From the NCBI GenBank assembly GCA_039654915.1, contig CM077597.1, positions 87,670,001 through 87,734,000 on the forward strand: DNA of 64,000 bases. The letters run 5' to 3'. Of the stretch, positions 13,351 to 26,000 are shown piece by piece (position 1 is the first letter of the stretch; each line of letters starts with the position of its first letter). The stretch is from Aquilaria yunnanensis (lineage: Eukaryota > Streptophyta > Magnoliopsida > Malvales > Thymelaeaceae). Under the pieces are notes generated by a model. It was not told where the DNA came from. It saw only the letters and a list, made by a program, of their open reading frames with translations, and ran no database searches. The translations under genes and the position numbers were made by a program.

Positions 13351-13924
13351 ATTTTGTCATCCCTAGTGTCTAACATTAACTCTTTTGACATCACCTCCCC
13401 CACTTAGTGGCAGATTTGGTGATGTAGTGGCTGACACATCAAAAAATTAAAATGACAAATTACATGAAGTTCTTGAAGTTTATTAAAAGCTACATTAGTA
13501 CACTAGATTTCAAAACTAATAACTTCATGCATTTAGTGTTAGGTTTTTAATAGTAGTGGACAATTTGGTCCAAACCATAGCGTTCGTCGTCATATAGAAA
13601 TAAAAAAAACCTATAGTTGGTAATTAAGTTGAGGAACCAAACTATAGTGCGAAATTTGGTACTTTTCTTGAGACACATATGTGCTAAGAAAGTCTATAAA
13701 ATTTTCACTGAATTAATGGTATTGCACGTTTTAAGTTTTTGTAAAAATAAGACAATCACGTTTTAATTTTGGGATCGTGTCAAATTTTGTAATTTAAAAT
13801 CACTATACTATTTAATTTCCTTTGATTGGTAGTTAATTACTGGTGTTAATAGGTTATGAGAGAAAGTATAGATCTTAGAATAGTCTATAGAAAAGGGGAG
13901 TAAGGAATGATTAACCCAAAAGAC

Positions 13925-14150
13925 ATTCAGTCATAAAACTTTGACTACTTTTTCTATTTAAATTCTAAAAATTTACGAGTTTTATTTGAGTACTAAAACT
14001 TTTAAAACATATAAACAGTTAGTCCTAAACTATTAGCGACTTGTTATTGGATTAACTTTAGAACTAATTTTTTACATGTTTTGCAAGTTTTAGGATTTAA
14101 ATAGAAAATCTCTAGAAGATTTAGGATTAAAAGTGATCTTTTTGTCTGAC
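13925..14150. repeat. Fold-back MITE, family C, copy 1
   Basis: Imperfect palindrome. AAAACTTTTAAAACATATAA on the left pairs with the reverse complement of TTACATGTTTTGCAAGTTTT on the right, with a short loop near 14040. A second copy with the same core follows at 14478-14765. Non-coding. Confidence 0.55.
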
Positions 14151-14477
14151 TTGAAAAAAAATATAAATAAGAGTTTCTTATAATTTTTAAAATTTTCATT
14201 TTAGAATTGTTTGTTTATAATTTTTTATGTTTTCAAATTTATAAAAGAAGCTTAAAAAATACATTTTTTTGAAAAATGAAAAATTAAAAATACTTTTTGA
14301 ACATCCTAAAGAATGACTAAGAGTTTCAAAGAATAAAAGATATCTTAATTTAAATATGTTTTGTTATTAGAAAATAATTACTACCAAACTCATACAAAAA
14401 TAACATACTTATTAATGAGTTTGAAAATTTTCTAAAAGGATAAACAAAATAAATGCCAACGAAATGAAAGACTGGAA

Positions 14478-14765
14478 AAAATCAATTTTAGTCCTAAATA
14501 TTTTGTAAATTTTTATTTAAGTCCCTAAAAATTTTTAAATTTCTATTTAATTCCTAAAACTTTATAAATTTCTATTTGAGTCTTAAAACTTGCAAAACGT
14601 GTAAACGATTAATCCTAAAGTTAATCCAAATACAGATGACTAATAGTTTATGACTAACTGTTTACACGTTTTGAAAGTTTTAATTCTCGAATAGAAACTC
14701 ATAAAATTTTAGAGCTTAAATAGAAAAGTGGTCAAAGATTTAGGACTAAATGTGTTCTTTTCCAA
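14478..14765. repeat. Fold-back MITE, family C, copy 2
   Basis: Left arm AAAACTTGCAAAACGTGTAA pairs with right arm TTACACGTTTTGAAAGTTTT, with flanking arms reading TTTAGTCCTAAAT and ATTTAGGACTAAAT. Same family as the copy about 330 bases to the left, and somewhat longer. Non-coding. Confidence 0.6.
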
Positions 14766-14878
14766 AGAGATAATTACCTTCATCAAAAGAGGAAATTACA
14801 ACTTTTATCCCTGAAGTATATGTACAGTTGCAATGTTGTCCAATGGTTTAATTTACCTGAAAAAAATTAAGACCTATC

Positions 14879-15110
14879 AACTTAAGTCAATTTAATCTAA
14901 CATGACTCATTTTTATTTTTAGATTTTGATCCTAAATCAATATTATTTGAAATAATATTATGTAAGTGTAATAACCCTTTGAAAATATAATTTTTTTTAT
15001 AATTTTATTAATTTTTTATGAATTTTTTTAATACCTTAGAAAATAAAATTCATAAAATTTCACTTTAAAGTACACTTACATAATATTATTTTTTGTATAA
15101 AATTATTTCT
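14879..15110. repeat. Fold-back MITE, family A, copy 1 (diverged)
   Basis: Shares the arm CTTAAGTCAATTTAATCT and the internal ATAATATTATGTAAGTGTAA / TTACATAATATTATT inverted pair with the better preserved copies at 20741-21055 and 34455-34910. AT-rich and non-coding. Confidence 0.45.
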
Positions 15111-16417
15111 GGATATATATATATAAAGGGGAAAGCTAGACAACAAGCTGAAACCATTTATTATGGAGTTTTTTTGTTCCTTTTAAATTTTTTTGACTTA
15201 CTCTTCAATACCAAAATATTTTAGGGATATTTTAACTATACTATATTATTTGAATTTTTATTCTATTGATATCCTCATGATTTTTTTATTTATAATTTTT
15301 TCCTTATATTCTATTTATACCCATTTTAAAAATAATTCTACATGTTAAAGTATACTAATGGACTTGTAGTTAATCATATACTCATATGGCCCATTAATTT
15401 AATGATTGATATAATTGGAATATTTATGGGATTTTTCTAAAGTTACTGTTACAAAATAGAGTGTTACCTTAGTAGTGCTATTAAAATTGTTTATTATTTT
15501 ATTGAATGTTTCAGTTACTAACATTTATTAGGCAATAAATTTGATGCACTAATTATGCCAAATTACACATTAATTGTGCAATTTAATTCTTTAAATCAAA
15601 ACTAATTGCATGGTAATTAGAAAGAAAACTATTAGTATAAATTAGCACTTTTTTGTTAGTTAGAGGAAGGAACAAAAAATTTTCAAGTCTATACCATGCC
15701 AAAAAAACAAGGCTTTTTAATATATAACTTTAGGTAATTCTAATTATATCTATAATCATTTTAATCATTCGTTTCTCTTATTTTATTTATTTTTTAAACA
15801 AAAGAAATTTCTCATACCATCTAATATTTCTATAATTTATGCATTAATGTTTTCTATACAAAATTTTTTGTTGCTTCATAAAATTATTTAAGATATGGTT
15901 AGATACATTTAATTGTGTTATTTTTAATTTCACTAAACTAACATTTTCTCTTTTTAGATAAAAGTTAAAATTAATCTATTTTTATAATTTCCATTTCCTT
16001 TTTATTCTCTTTGCCTTCTAACCACTAATTTAAGCACTTTTTATTAATATTTATTAATATTAAAATGAAAAATTATCTCAACTAGACATATTTTATTTTT
16101 ATTATTTAAGTTTGAAGAATTAATTGAAATTTGCACTGCCAAGTTTGATGATTAGGGAGGGACCGATGTTCTATTCTTTGTTTGGTTATGGGGGAACTTA
16201 AGAAAGAAAAATGTTGAAGATCAAACTCACTTTTAGATTTTAAATGATCATTATTTGTATAATTGTTATATTCATTGCTTTCTTGTAAAAAAAATTAAAA
16301 ATAACTAAATTTAATTAAATTTATGAAATATAGTGTTATTTTCAATTTCTTGAATTATTATGCTATTATGATAAATAATAATTATATAATTATATATACA
16401 ATTAAAATATTAAAAAA
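15111..16417. other. AT-rich intergenic DNA
   Basis: Very AT-rich with short A/T runs. I see no gene, RNA or clear repeat unit. The last part leads into the 5' region of the next gene. Confidence 0.5.
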
Positions 16418-16635
16418 TTAGTATAAAAATAAAAATAAGCCATGGGGTAAGTTGGAAAAAATTAACAGTAACTTTTTTGAATTCTTCCAACGGTCAAATG
16501 CATTGCGCCGGCTTCTAATTCCATAAAGGCATAAACTACTGTCCCTCTCCGTCACGGCAAGAGAGAGGAGAAGGGACAGACGAAGCCCATTTCTTTCCGG
16601 TAGCAAGATTCTCTTTTCTTGACGAAGACGAGAAA

Positions 16636-19296
16636 ATGTCTATCGGGAAAGCAACAGATCACTGGGCATTTCTGGTAATTATCTCCCTTTCTGCCAGTTT
16701 CTCAGTTTTTGAATTAATCGGCAGATGAGATGATTCTTGTTCCTCTCCTGTTCGGTACTTGGTATTGTTTCTGCCCCTCGTCCCTGGTTTTCTATTTCTT
16801 TTGATTTTTGATCGAGTTGGTACTTGATTTTCTTGCTTATCTTATTGAAATATGCCGCCATTCGACGGACTACAGTTAGGTTTTAGGGGACTTTTTTAAT
16901 AGAGAAGGAAGAAATTCGGGGGAAACCTTTGGGAGGATTGAGGATTCTTGATTAGGCATTTAGGTTTCTTCAGTTCGTCTTCTTATGATTTTTTTGTTGT
17001 TTTTCTTCGAAATTTTGCTCTACATATCTGGGGTTTCTCGTTTTCCAACTTGTAGCATCCGAGTTTTTAGTATTTTCTTCCTTCATTGACTAGTTGTAAC
17101 AAACTTACTGATGGATAGGAGGAAATTGAAGCACCCATGTGGGCTGATCTTGGTCTGGAAGAAAAGCTAAACCACCAAGACATGTGAGTTTCTGCTTAGC
17201 CAGGCATAGCTGTTCCTTACAAGTAGTAATGCTTTCGGATATGCTTAAAATATGGCAGCTGATTTACAAGTTTCCGCTGCTATGCAGTAATGGTGATTGG
17301 TTCCACAGAGGCCACAAGTAAGCCTATCTGCTTTGCTTCACCAACCAGACTAGCTGCTTTGAAGCCACAATGTTCTTTGAAGTTTGAATTCTTTGTGGAA
17401 GTAACCAAGTTTGATGAATTTTAGGTTCCATCAATGCTCTTCGAGCGAGTTAAAATCCTTTTTCTCTTGCTCTGGATTTCGTTCTCTGGGAGCATCATCC
17501 CCGACGCTTCCTCCATCAGTGTCAAGATCAAGAGGACGTGACTACAAGACCAAGAAATGGGGAAGGAGTAATTGTGATGCTCCATTCATGAAGCAGCAGT
17601 TAGTCAAGGATTCAAATGAAAACTCTTCAGAGGTATATTCAGGGTCTGGTGAGAAATTGAAGGCTGGATTGAACTTCTTGAGTCTGAAAGCAACTTCTGC
17701 TTCAAGTTCTAACACAAGTTGTATCTCGACAATATCTGGGGATGCCAAGGGCACGAGAAACCATCTGAAACCTGAAACGACTTGTAGGGCTTCGGGAAAG
17801 TATGTGAACCATTTTGGAGTAAAGTCGGTTGGAAACAATATGGTGAACATTGGTACATCTGGGGGTCATCAGCAGCAACACAAAACGTCTTCTGAAGTTA
17901 CAAGTAGCACATTTGGCAGAAAGAGTGTACTTGAATCAGCAGTAGAAATTACCCTGAGGAGGAGTTTTGCTACCAGACAAGCATTGAGGGCAGAGACAAA
18001 TAATAATAGTAAAGAATCAAGAGGTAGGAAATCTTCTTCAAGCAAATCTAGTATGGGATCCTCTTCACTTCCAGGTAGCAGTTTAAAATTCTCTGTTGCT
18101 GGATCAATGAAGAAGGCGCAAGCCCCGGATAGCAGCTCTGCTGCCAAGATTACTGAAGCTGCAAAAGATAGGAAGAAAGTTTTTGTTACATACAAGGCAT
18201 CTAATGTACAAGTTAAAGGACGAACTTTGAGTTCAGAAAGGAAGGTTCTAGCAAATATCACGAACCAGACTAGTTGTAAGGCTTCAAAACCAAAGGTTAG
18301 AACCATGTCTTCATGCTTCACATTTACGTTTTTGGTGAATTTTCCCTGTACTCATTTGCCAACTTCAGATCTTGGTTACTAGTTTCTGCTATGAACTGAA
18401 ATTTGAGATCTGCATGCAAGTACTGTGGGATGGAAAAAGATCACTATTTTACCATGTGCTTGCTGATGTGTTACCCGCCTGCCATAGTGTGCCAGGATGT
18501 ATAACAGGATGAGAGTGGGGAAGGGGGCTGCATTGTTGGGTTGATCGAGTGCCATTTCTCTTTATCTGTACAGCTTAAAGGTCTGTATGGAAGGGTTTAG
18601 GATTTGAAATGAACGATTAGAGAATCTGTAAACTGTGAATCTGTTTGCAGACATGTTTTCCTACAGTTTAGATGTGGTTCATAAGGTTATCCCTCTTTTG
18701 TTTCCACACTTTCATCCGCCCTACCAACCACTAGCTTAAACTTGTATTCAGATAACATGCACTCTTAATGCTTTGGACATGATAAATTGTCCAAAATTTT
18801 GCAGGTTCAACCCCAAACTTTTCCTTCTAAAGTGACTGCGCCTCTTCATGTTGAGAATCAAAGTTTTTCTGCTGCTTCGACAAAAGATAGAAAGTTGGCT
18901 GCCAACAAACTCAATCAAGCAGTTGCTGTAAATGAGGGTGTAACGAGCAACGCTATTAATCGCCTAGCCTGGAATGGGAAGGGAGCAGCAAAAAGTGAAC
19001 CTTGCAAAATTGGTAGCAGAGTACAGTTGGTTGGTCGAAAGGTACTAGTTTTTTAATCTTGTTTTATTTTCATGAACACCAAGGTAGGTGACTTATAAAT
19101 ATAAGGGGTTGAAGTGGTCTTATTAGCTAGCGCTGGATATCACAGACGGACAATTTAAACAGCTTTGCAAAAAATTTGTTCCATGGTTGTTCGGGACCAA
19201 GCTTTATGACTTGTTTATGTCAACTTTCAGCAGGTAAAAGTTGGCTCTCAGAATGAAGCAAGGAATTCAGCCCACAAGAGGCTCTACCTCCGATGA
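16636..19296 (+). CDS. Uncharacterised basic Ser-rich protein (434 aa)
   Basis: Six coding exons: 16636-16674, 17119-17183, 17288-17317, 17425-18295, 18805-19041 and 19234-19296, in frame throughout. The start is the first ATG of the leader exon (MSIGKATDHWAFL). Exon 2 continues EEIEAPMWADLGLEEKL, a compact acidic/aromatic N-terminal block that looks conserved-domain-like. Exon 4 begins with FHQCSSSELKSFFSC. The rest is low complexity and rich in Ser, Lys, Asn and Thr with basic clusters (GRKSSSSKSSMGSSS, DRKKVF), and so probably disordered. No signal peptide, membrane helix or known catalytic motif is visible. I do not recognise the family. Gene structure is well supported by phase, function is not. 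Confidence 0.75.
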
Positions 19297-19559
19297 TGAG
19301 CGGCGGGTGTGATGTCTGTAAATACTGCGAAGCTAACTTCTTGATGACAACATCAGCAACAAATTGTTTGCCCCTTTAGTTATGTGCCACATTTCTAGTG
19401 GCAAATTTTGTTTTCCATGGAAATGTGACTGCTGCATTTCACTGCTTCCATTTCTGTACGGATATGCCTACACGAATATGAAGTATCGGGTTGTCTCACA
19501 GATATGGTGTCTGGAGGAAGTCTACATTCTTCATGGATTTTGTAGGTCAAATTCTTGAT

Positions 19560-20740
19560 GCCATTTCTCAGTATCTTCTTTCAGTTGAGACGCACTTCAG
19601 TATTCTTTGAATGATGGCAGAAGCAAATACTGGGAAACTGTAATTCCTAACTTGAAACATTTCCTGTTACATCACAAAAGCAAATCATGATTCCCAACCT
19701 GAAAACATAATTCTATCATAATGATTTGAATTAGGGTTATGACCCATGATTTGGTATTAATGAAAAAGGAAGTGAGGACATGTTTAGAATGATATATACT
19801 TCTCAAATTCTAATTTACTAGTGTTTGACATTAAATTTTCTAATTCTAATATAAATTTTACAGTAGTTATCTCTCAGAAAATTTAAATTTTCACTAATAA
19901 TTAGAAACTTAATTAACAATTTAATGATTACATTTTTCTATCTAAATGTATAATAATATTTTTATTTTTTCTTTTTAATGTATAAAATAGTGGTTTTTGA
20001 AAAAAGGCCAAAATGTAACGTTAAATAAATTATGATGGGGATCATTATACTAAGGTTGTCGGAATCAAGATTTCGTCCATAATAATTTTTTAATATATGT
20101 GAATTGCAAAGCGTAAAATCAAAATGAATTGTATGATTTTACCAAAATCCTCTAACAGAATAAGGAAAAGATGTAACTACGTCATAAATCTTCAAGCTCA
20201 GCAAATTTATTAGGTGTTTTTAATTGAAATAGTAACTATCATTAAACCACAGTAAATTTGAAATATGAGACCACCTTTATAAGTTACAACAAATTGATAT
20301 GTACAAACAAATTTGAGATCTAGTGATTAATTAGCTTGTAACAAAAAGAACTTGAAATAAATATAATTAAAAGATTAAAAGAATCTCAAACTTATGAATA
20401 CTAAAAAGGAATTTATACAACTATTTTAAGTCATTTCCTATTAATACTCACATATAATCAATTTTAAATACCCAAAAAGTTGTTAGTTTTTAAATTAATA
20501 CATAGCATATGATAAAAAAAGATATACATGACATCAATTGCATAAAAATATACACAAACATAAGGTTTTCTCCTGTAAGTAATAAATGTTTAATGTAATA
20601 ATTTAAGTTCGTTACTTCTATCTGTCTTGCAACAATTGACTACTAAGTATCTAATTTCTTTTAAAATTAAATAAGTTCAATTAAACATATAAAAGCTTAT
20701 TTTTCACCTAATAATGTGAAATTGTAACCTTGTCCTCTAT
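19560..20740. other. AT-rich intergenic DNA
   Basis: Follows the 3' UTR of the upstream gene. Very AT-rich, with no coding signal and no repeat unit that I can define. Confidence 0.5.
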
Positions 20741-21055
20741 GTTTTAACTTAAGTCAACTTAATTCAAAATAACTTATTTTTTTTTTTACATTTTTTTTCT
20801 TGAAACCAATATTATGTTTGTATAATAATCCATTCTTTTAAAATGCTAATAAATTTTCATTAATCTTTATTTTTTAATGCCTAAAAAAGAAAAATTCATA
20901 AAAATTTAATAACATCATAAAAATTTTATTTTCAATAAATTATTACACATGGATAATATTAAATTTTAAATAAAATTGGTTCCAATAAAAAAGATGTAAA
21001 AATAAAAAAATAAAATTATTTCAGATTAAATTGACTTAAATTAAAATGAATTAGG
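20741..21055. repeat. Fold-back MITE, family A, copy 2
   Basis: Near-palindromic ~315 bases. The left arm reads TTTTAACTTAAGTCAACTTA, and the right arm inverted reads TTTTAATTTAAGTCAATTTA. The arms continue inward through T-rich tracts to ACCAATATTAT and its partner near 20975. Non-coding, and the same family as 34455-34910. Confidence 0.7.
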
Positions 21056-21059
21056 TCTA

Positions 21060-22390
21060 AGAGCAAGTTTAGTTTGTCTAAAAGTGCCTTACGGCGCCTA
21101 ACTCTTCAATTTTTTTTTTTCTGACTTGGTCCCGGTTGAACCCCATTGTTGACCAAAATTGCAACTTTACCCTCTACTCGCCTCGGCCTCGCTTGTTCGT
21201 CTCCGAGTCCCTCATCAAACTTCACTCCCTAAAAACACGATATCTCCCCATCCCAGCCCACGAACAGGCTTGCTCCTCACCGTTCACAGCCTCCCCCATT
21301 GTTCTCTCCTTCGCTGATCTCCCTCCATCGTTCGCCACTTCCGCCCACTGGTTCCAATCCACCCCAAAAATCAGCTTGCTTCTTGTTGTCTGCCCCACGT
21401 TTGATATTGCTCAGCCCACCTCTCCCCCACTTTACTCTCCTCCATCGTTCTGCTGGCGCGTGATCGGAGATGAGGCACTTCGGGTAGAGACATTGCAACC
21501 ATGGCTTGATCGGAGGAGTGACGACATGGGCAGCAAAAGGATCTGTAATCAACAAGAATCGAAAGACGGCGAATTGCTGATGAAAAGTGATCTTCTGAAG
21601 CATTACTCAGGTTCAAGCCAAGAACAACATCTAGCAACAACAAAGGGAACAAGCTTGACAATCGATTAACACCAATATTCTCTGAGACATATCAACAAAC
21701 AACTCCAGTGTTAGAAAACAAGGTAAAGTCTGGTAAGGGAAGAGAGACTCGGACACAAACAAGGTAAAGTCTGCTCTTTTTCAATTTTGCCTGATCTACT
21801 CCTGTGATTGTTGTGCCGAAATATTGCTCTGCACACTCGGGTCTTCTGGCTATTGCATTTTTTTTCTCATTATTAATGATATATCATACGTTTTTTCCGA
21901 AAAAAAAGTTAAAGGTGGATGGTTTGAGTTTATTATGCTCTTTGGCTGGATAATGGATAAAATCATTGGTTTTTTCTTTTCTTTTGTCAATGGGTTCTTT
22001 CTCTAATGAGCTTGTTTAAATTTACAAGCTGTTCTTTTTTTATGCTTTTACCAACTTCTGTATTATGTTTTGTGACTTGCTGTGATGAGAGAATTTTCTG
22101 AACGGCTGGAGAAAGAATCATGAACTTTATGGGTTTAGGAATGAAAAAGAATGAAAAATAAAGTTAGTGGACCTCCAACATATTTTACCCAATAGAGCAT
22201 AAAGAATATTATCGGGGAGGAGTTTCAGTACATCATTTTATTAAGTTGAGGGACCTGGATGAATGTTTAGGAGGTTAAGTGTTTAAGTTATTCAAGTTTG
22301 AGGGTTAAAAATGCTTTTAGGCCATGTCTAATCTAAAAGAAAAGTAGATAGATGAGCGTCCGTTAACTCTTAACTGTTCCTAAAACCCTT
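21060..22390. other. Intergenic region with a C-rich open stretch of doubtful coding status
   Basis: From 21136 to 21669 a plus-strand frame stays open for 177 codons, but it is rich in Pro/Ser and has no recognisable domain. The overlapping minus frames are also open, as expected for GC-rich leader-like sequence. I read it as a possible non-coding transcript or transposon remnant rather than a gene. Confidence 0.35.
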
Positions 22391-22399
22391 TATAAATCT

Positions 22400-22710
22400 T
22401 GTCGAGTAATAAGAACAGTAACTTGCGTTCCCCGCCGCCGGCAAGAGCTCATCAAACTTCATATTTTCAATTTCTTCCTCTCCTTGTTTCAGCTCGCTGC
22501 TCAGCGTCCTCCCTCCACCAACGCCGCCACATCCGCTTGCACCTGTGCAGTCGGAGTCGGCTGAGCACTCGGCGTCACATAGGAGCTGCGGTTGTCTTAG
22601 TTCCCAAAGAAGACGTCGTCAGTCGGGCTCTGACCCTTCTTAACCGAAGCTCCTGTCCTAGAGTCAAGCTCTCTACCTCTTCGTTCACCCTGTCCAAGCC
22701 GTTGATTAGG
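22400..22710 (+). other. Putative 5' untranslated exon of NOL6
   Basis: GC-richer leader-like sequence ending at a good donor (gtaatctctctct from 22711). It would join the acceptor at 23026-23027, six bases before the NOL6 start codon. Inferred from splice signals and position. Confidence 0.5.
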
Positions 22711-23033
22711 GTAATCTCTCTCTCTATTAAAATTTCTCCGCTATGCGGCTTAGACTGATGAATATTGAATTGGTAATGTGGCTGGTTTGTTTTTTATGAT
22801 TATGCTTATAGCTCGTTAGTCTGTGTTCATATGGAAGAACGAAATTACGACAATTTTAGATGAGCCTGAATCTTGAGTTTGAAAATATATGGTCCCAAAC
22901 TAATTGGAGATTGATACTAGGGGTTGGTTTTTGAACTGGCATCTCAATTAGTTGGAAATGCACTATGGGGATGCTCATTTACAACATTGTTTCTAGATGC
23001 TTATGACTAAAATGTTTCTGTGAGCAGAAAGAA

Positions 23034-26000
23034 ATGTTTGAGGACTCTCTGGACCTGAAGGTTAGAGAGCTGCTCGAGGAGGTCCGGTTGGACCACTCTT
23101 CGGCTATTACGGAGCTCGTAGACCAATCCATTTCAGCCATTAAATCTGCAATTGATCGAATCCCAGAAGATCTTCAGGTTTACATCGTCCCCATCTTGTT
23201 TCCTTTATCAGTTGAAGTTTGCCACCAGAAAGTTAATCTCAGTATTTTTTATCTTTTGTTTGCCTTGATGAATATGCAGGTGACTGCCGATTTGGCCCCA
23301 GGTTTTGTGAGAGATGTTGGAGCAGACAAAGTTGAATTCAAGTTTAAGAAGCCAACTTTTATTCAAATTGGTGGTAGTTATTCCATATGTTGTGTAGCAA
23401 AGCCAGATGTCAGTGTGGACATTTTCATCCGTCTTCCAAAGGTATGGGGGGCTACCCAGATGCAAACATTTAATTTGTCATTAGTAGAATTGATTTTCTT
23501 TGACATAAATGTGATGCATATTTAGATTATCATTGTAGAATGGAATGCTTAGGTGTGAGATAATTTTGCAGCGTTTCACCTTTTGTGAGGTGTGGGCATA
23601 TTCGCTGTTCATGGCATGCTTTCTTAGAGCATTCTTTATCATTGGTTGTGGCAGGAATGCTTTCTAGAGAAAGATTATCTCAATCATCGTTACCATGCCA
23701 AAAGGTGCCTATACCTTTGTGTAATTAAGAAGTACTTAAAGCTTTCCTCATCGTTCCATAAGATTGAGTGGGCAACCCTTCAGAACGAAGCTAGAAAACC
23801 GCTTTTGGTTGTTTATCCAGGTTTATCATTTGTTTATCTATTTTTATGTTATCTTTAATAAGTTATCCTTTTTGTGTCCTGCTGATTAAGTTATGAATAC
23901 TAGGGTTTCGTTTTCCTTTTGAGTTCTATGCCATCATTTTTGTCTACTTTGAAAATGCCATTCTAGGTGTGAATCTTGGCAACTCCTCTGATTTCTGTCT
24001 GAGAATAATTCCAACAGCTACATCCTTGTTTAACATTAAGAAGTTGAATCTGGAAAGGAATAATGTACGAGCTCTGAATTTAGGTAAATCTGGTTTTTTT
24101 TTTTCAGTGTATTGTTGCTAGCTAATCTTTTATGTTCTGCCAGAGATGCTGATATATTTATTAACATCTTCTCATGGATAAATGTTCATCAAATTTGCTT
24201 GCAGGGGGTCAACTACAGCCTACTCCAAATTATAATACTAGTATATTGGAAGACATGTTTTTGGAGGAGAATGCAGAATTTGTCAAAGAAACATTTTCTG
24301 GATGGAAGGGATTGGGTGATGCCCTAATCTTGCTAAAGGTATGTTGTGTGGTATTTTTCAGAATTTGGAAAGTTGGAAATGTTGCATATGATAAGGACTG
24401 ATATGTATTTTCTTATTGCTTTTAGGTCTGGGCTCGTCAGAGAAGTTCAATTTATGTTCATGATTGCTTAAATGGATACTTAATCTCCATTATATTGTCA
24501 TACCTGGTGGCCCATAATAAGCTTAACAAATCTATGAGTGCAATGGTGATTTTTCGCATTACCTTGGACTTCGTTGGTATGTTATGATATTGCGAAATTT
24601 CTATTTAAAATTTGCTTCTTAGTCATTATACTCAGATCAGAATCTCTAAATATTTAATGCCTTGTCGTAAATCTAAGGCTGAAAGGAGAACGGCTCTTGT
24701 TGTCTAAGAATCTTAACTGCAACATGATTGTTTGACTGTTGATTGCTTGCCAGTAATTTCTTATGTGACGTCCTTGAAGGGGAACCTCTAGTAAACTTTG
24801 CTAAGACCGTTAAAAATTCTCTCTCTCTTTCTCTCTCTCTCTCTGGAGGGTAGACAGATATTTCCGGTGTTGTTGCCTTCTGTTGAAAGATGAGATATTG
24901 CTCCTTGCTGTTGCTAGGGCTATTTCTATATCATATATTTTCCTTACTCAGCTGAAAGAAAAGCTTCAAAGCGCACTTCTCTCTCTATTTTGTCCTCCAA
25001 AGTTCTCTGTTTGAGCGTGCGCCTCTCTCTATTTTTGATTTATTCTTGAAATATTGGAGACAGACTTATGTTTACTTATTTTGCAGCTGCTTCTCAGTTT
25101 TGGAACCAAGGGCTTTACTTTCCACCAAAAGGGCAGAAACGCATTCCAAAGGAGGTGAGCAATTTACCTCACATAGCATAAATGACAAAAGAACCAATTT
25201 ACCTCACATGGGATGAAGAACAGAGGAATATATCTTTTATAGCTTTTAGTCTATATCATCATGAATTGTGCAGGATTGAAATTGAAGTTGCAGGAGAATA
25301 GAAATTATTGAGGGGCAACTTGTCACGTGGTCGTTCCATTGGTGTATCTTTTAAACCAATGACACAAACAACTGGTTCTAATCGAATAAAACATGATTTT
25401 CCAACTTCTTTCAATTAATAGCTAAGCTATTAGAGCACAAAAAAACCAATTTGTCAGACTTGTACTGTATCATATTCATGTGACAGAGTAAGGTGCTTGT
25501 TTATAGAACTTGATGTGTCATCTTAAATGTCAGATTCATGAAATTAGTTGTTGGTTATTTCTCTTGGAGTTGCAGGCCAGAGAACAGTATGACAAAATGT
25601 TTCCTGTTGTCATATGTGATTCTTCCAATCATGTAAACTCGGCCTTCCGGATGACAAGTGTTGGCATTCATGAGGTAATATTTCTTGCTATAGGCTGTTT
25701 AGCCATATAGCCAATAAAAGTCTCCTATCCTGTTGTCTCAGTAATCTAATGATGAGAGAAGTTTTTATGTTTCTGTCATTGTTCAATGATTTGATACAAG
25801 ACTAGAAAATGCAAGTATGTTTCCATTCGGTAGGTTGGGATTTTGAGGAAGGTCAATGTCATAATATGTCTCTGTTTTTTTTTTTCAACACTCCTGTGTA
25901 TGTGAATTTTAGTAGTTATGACAAGGCCAAGTCTTGTTAATTGTAAGCACTCTGTATCTTCTTTTTTGAGGTGCATTGCTTCTTGTTGTGTATCTTAATA

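Larger units (their letters stand above)
10186..13668. mobile_element. ~3.5 kb transposon-like element with long terminal inverted repeats
   Basis: The outer ends are inverted copies: the left starts GAAAAGTATCAAATTTC and the reverse complement of the right starts GAAAAGTACCAAATTTC, both followed by an ACTATAGTTTGG block. Similarity continues with gaps for about 300-450 bases on each side, including shared segments such as TAATTTGTCATTTT and GGGATGACAA (about 10643 left, 13360 right). The interior has no transposase and consists of low-complexity DNA. Long imperfect inverted repeats without coding capacity fit a non-autonomous Mutator-like element. I could not find a convincing target-site duplication, so the class is uncertain. 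Confidence 0.65.

Noticed and set aside
21136..21669. 177-codon open frame as a protein-coding gene
   Set aside because: Composition is Pro/Ser-rich, opposite-strand frames are open as well, no domain is recognised and there is no splice context. More like leader or transposon DNA.
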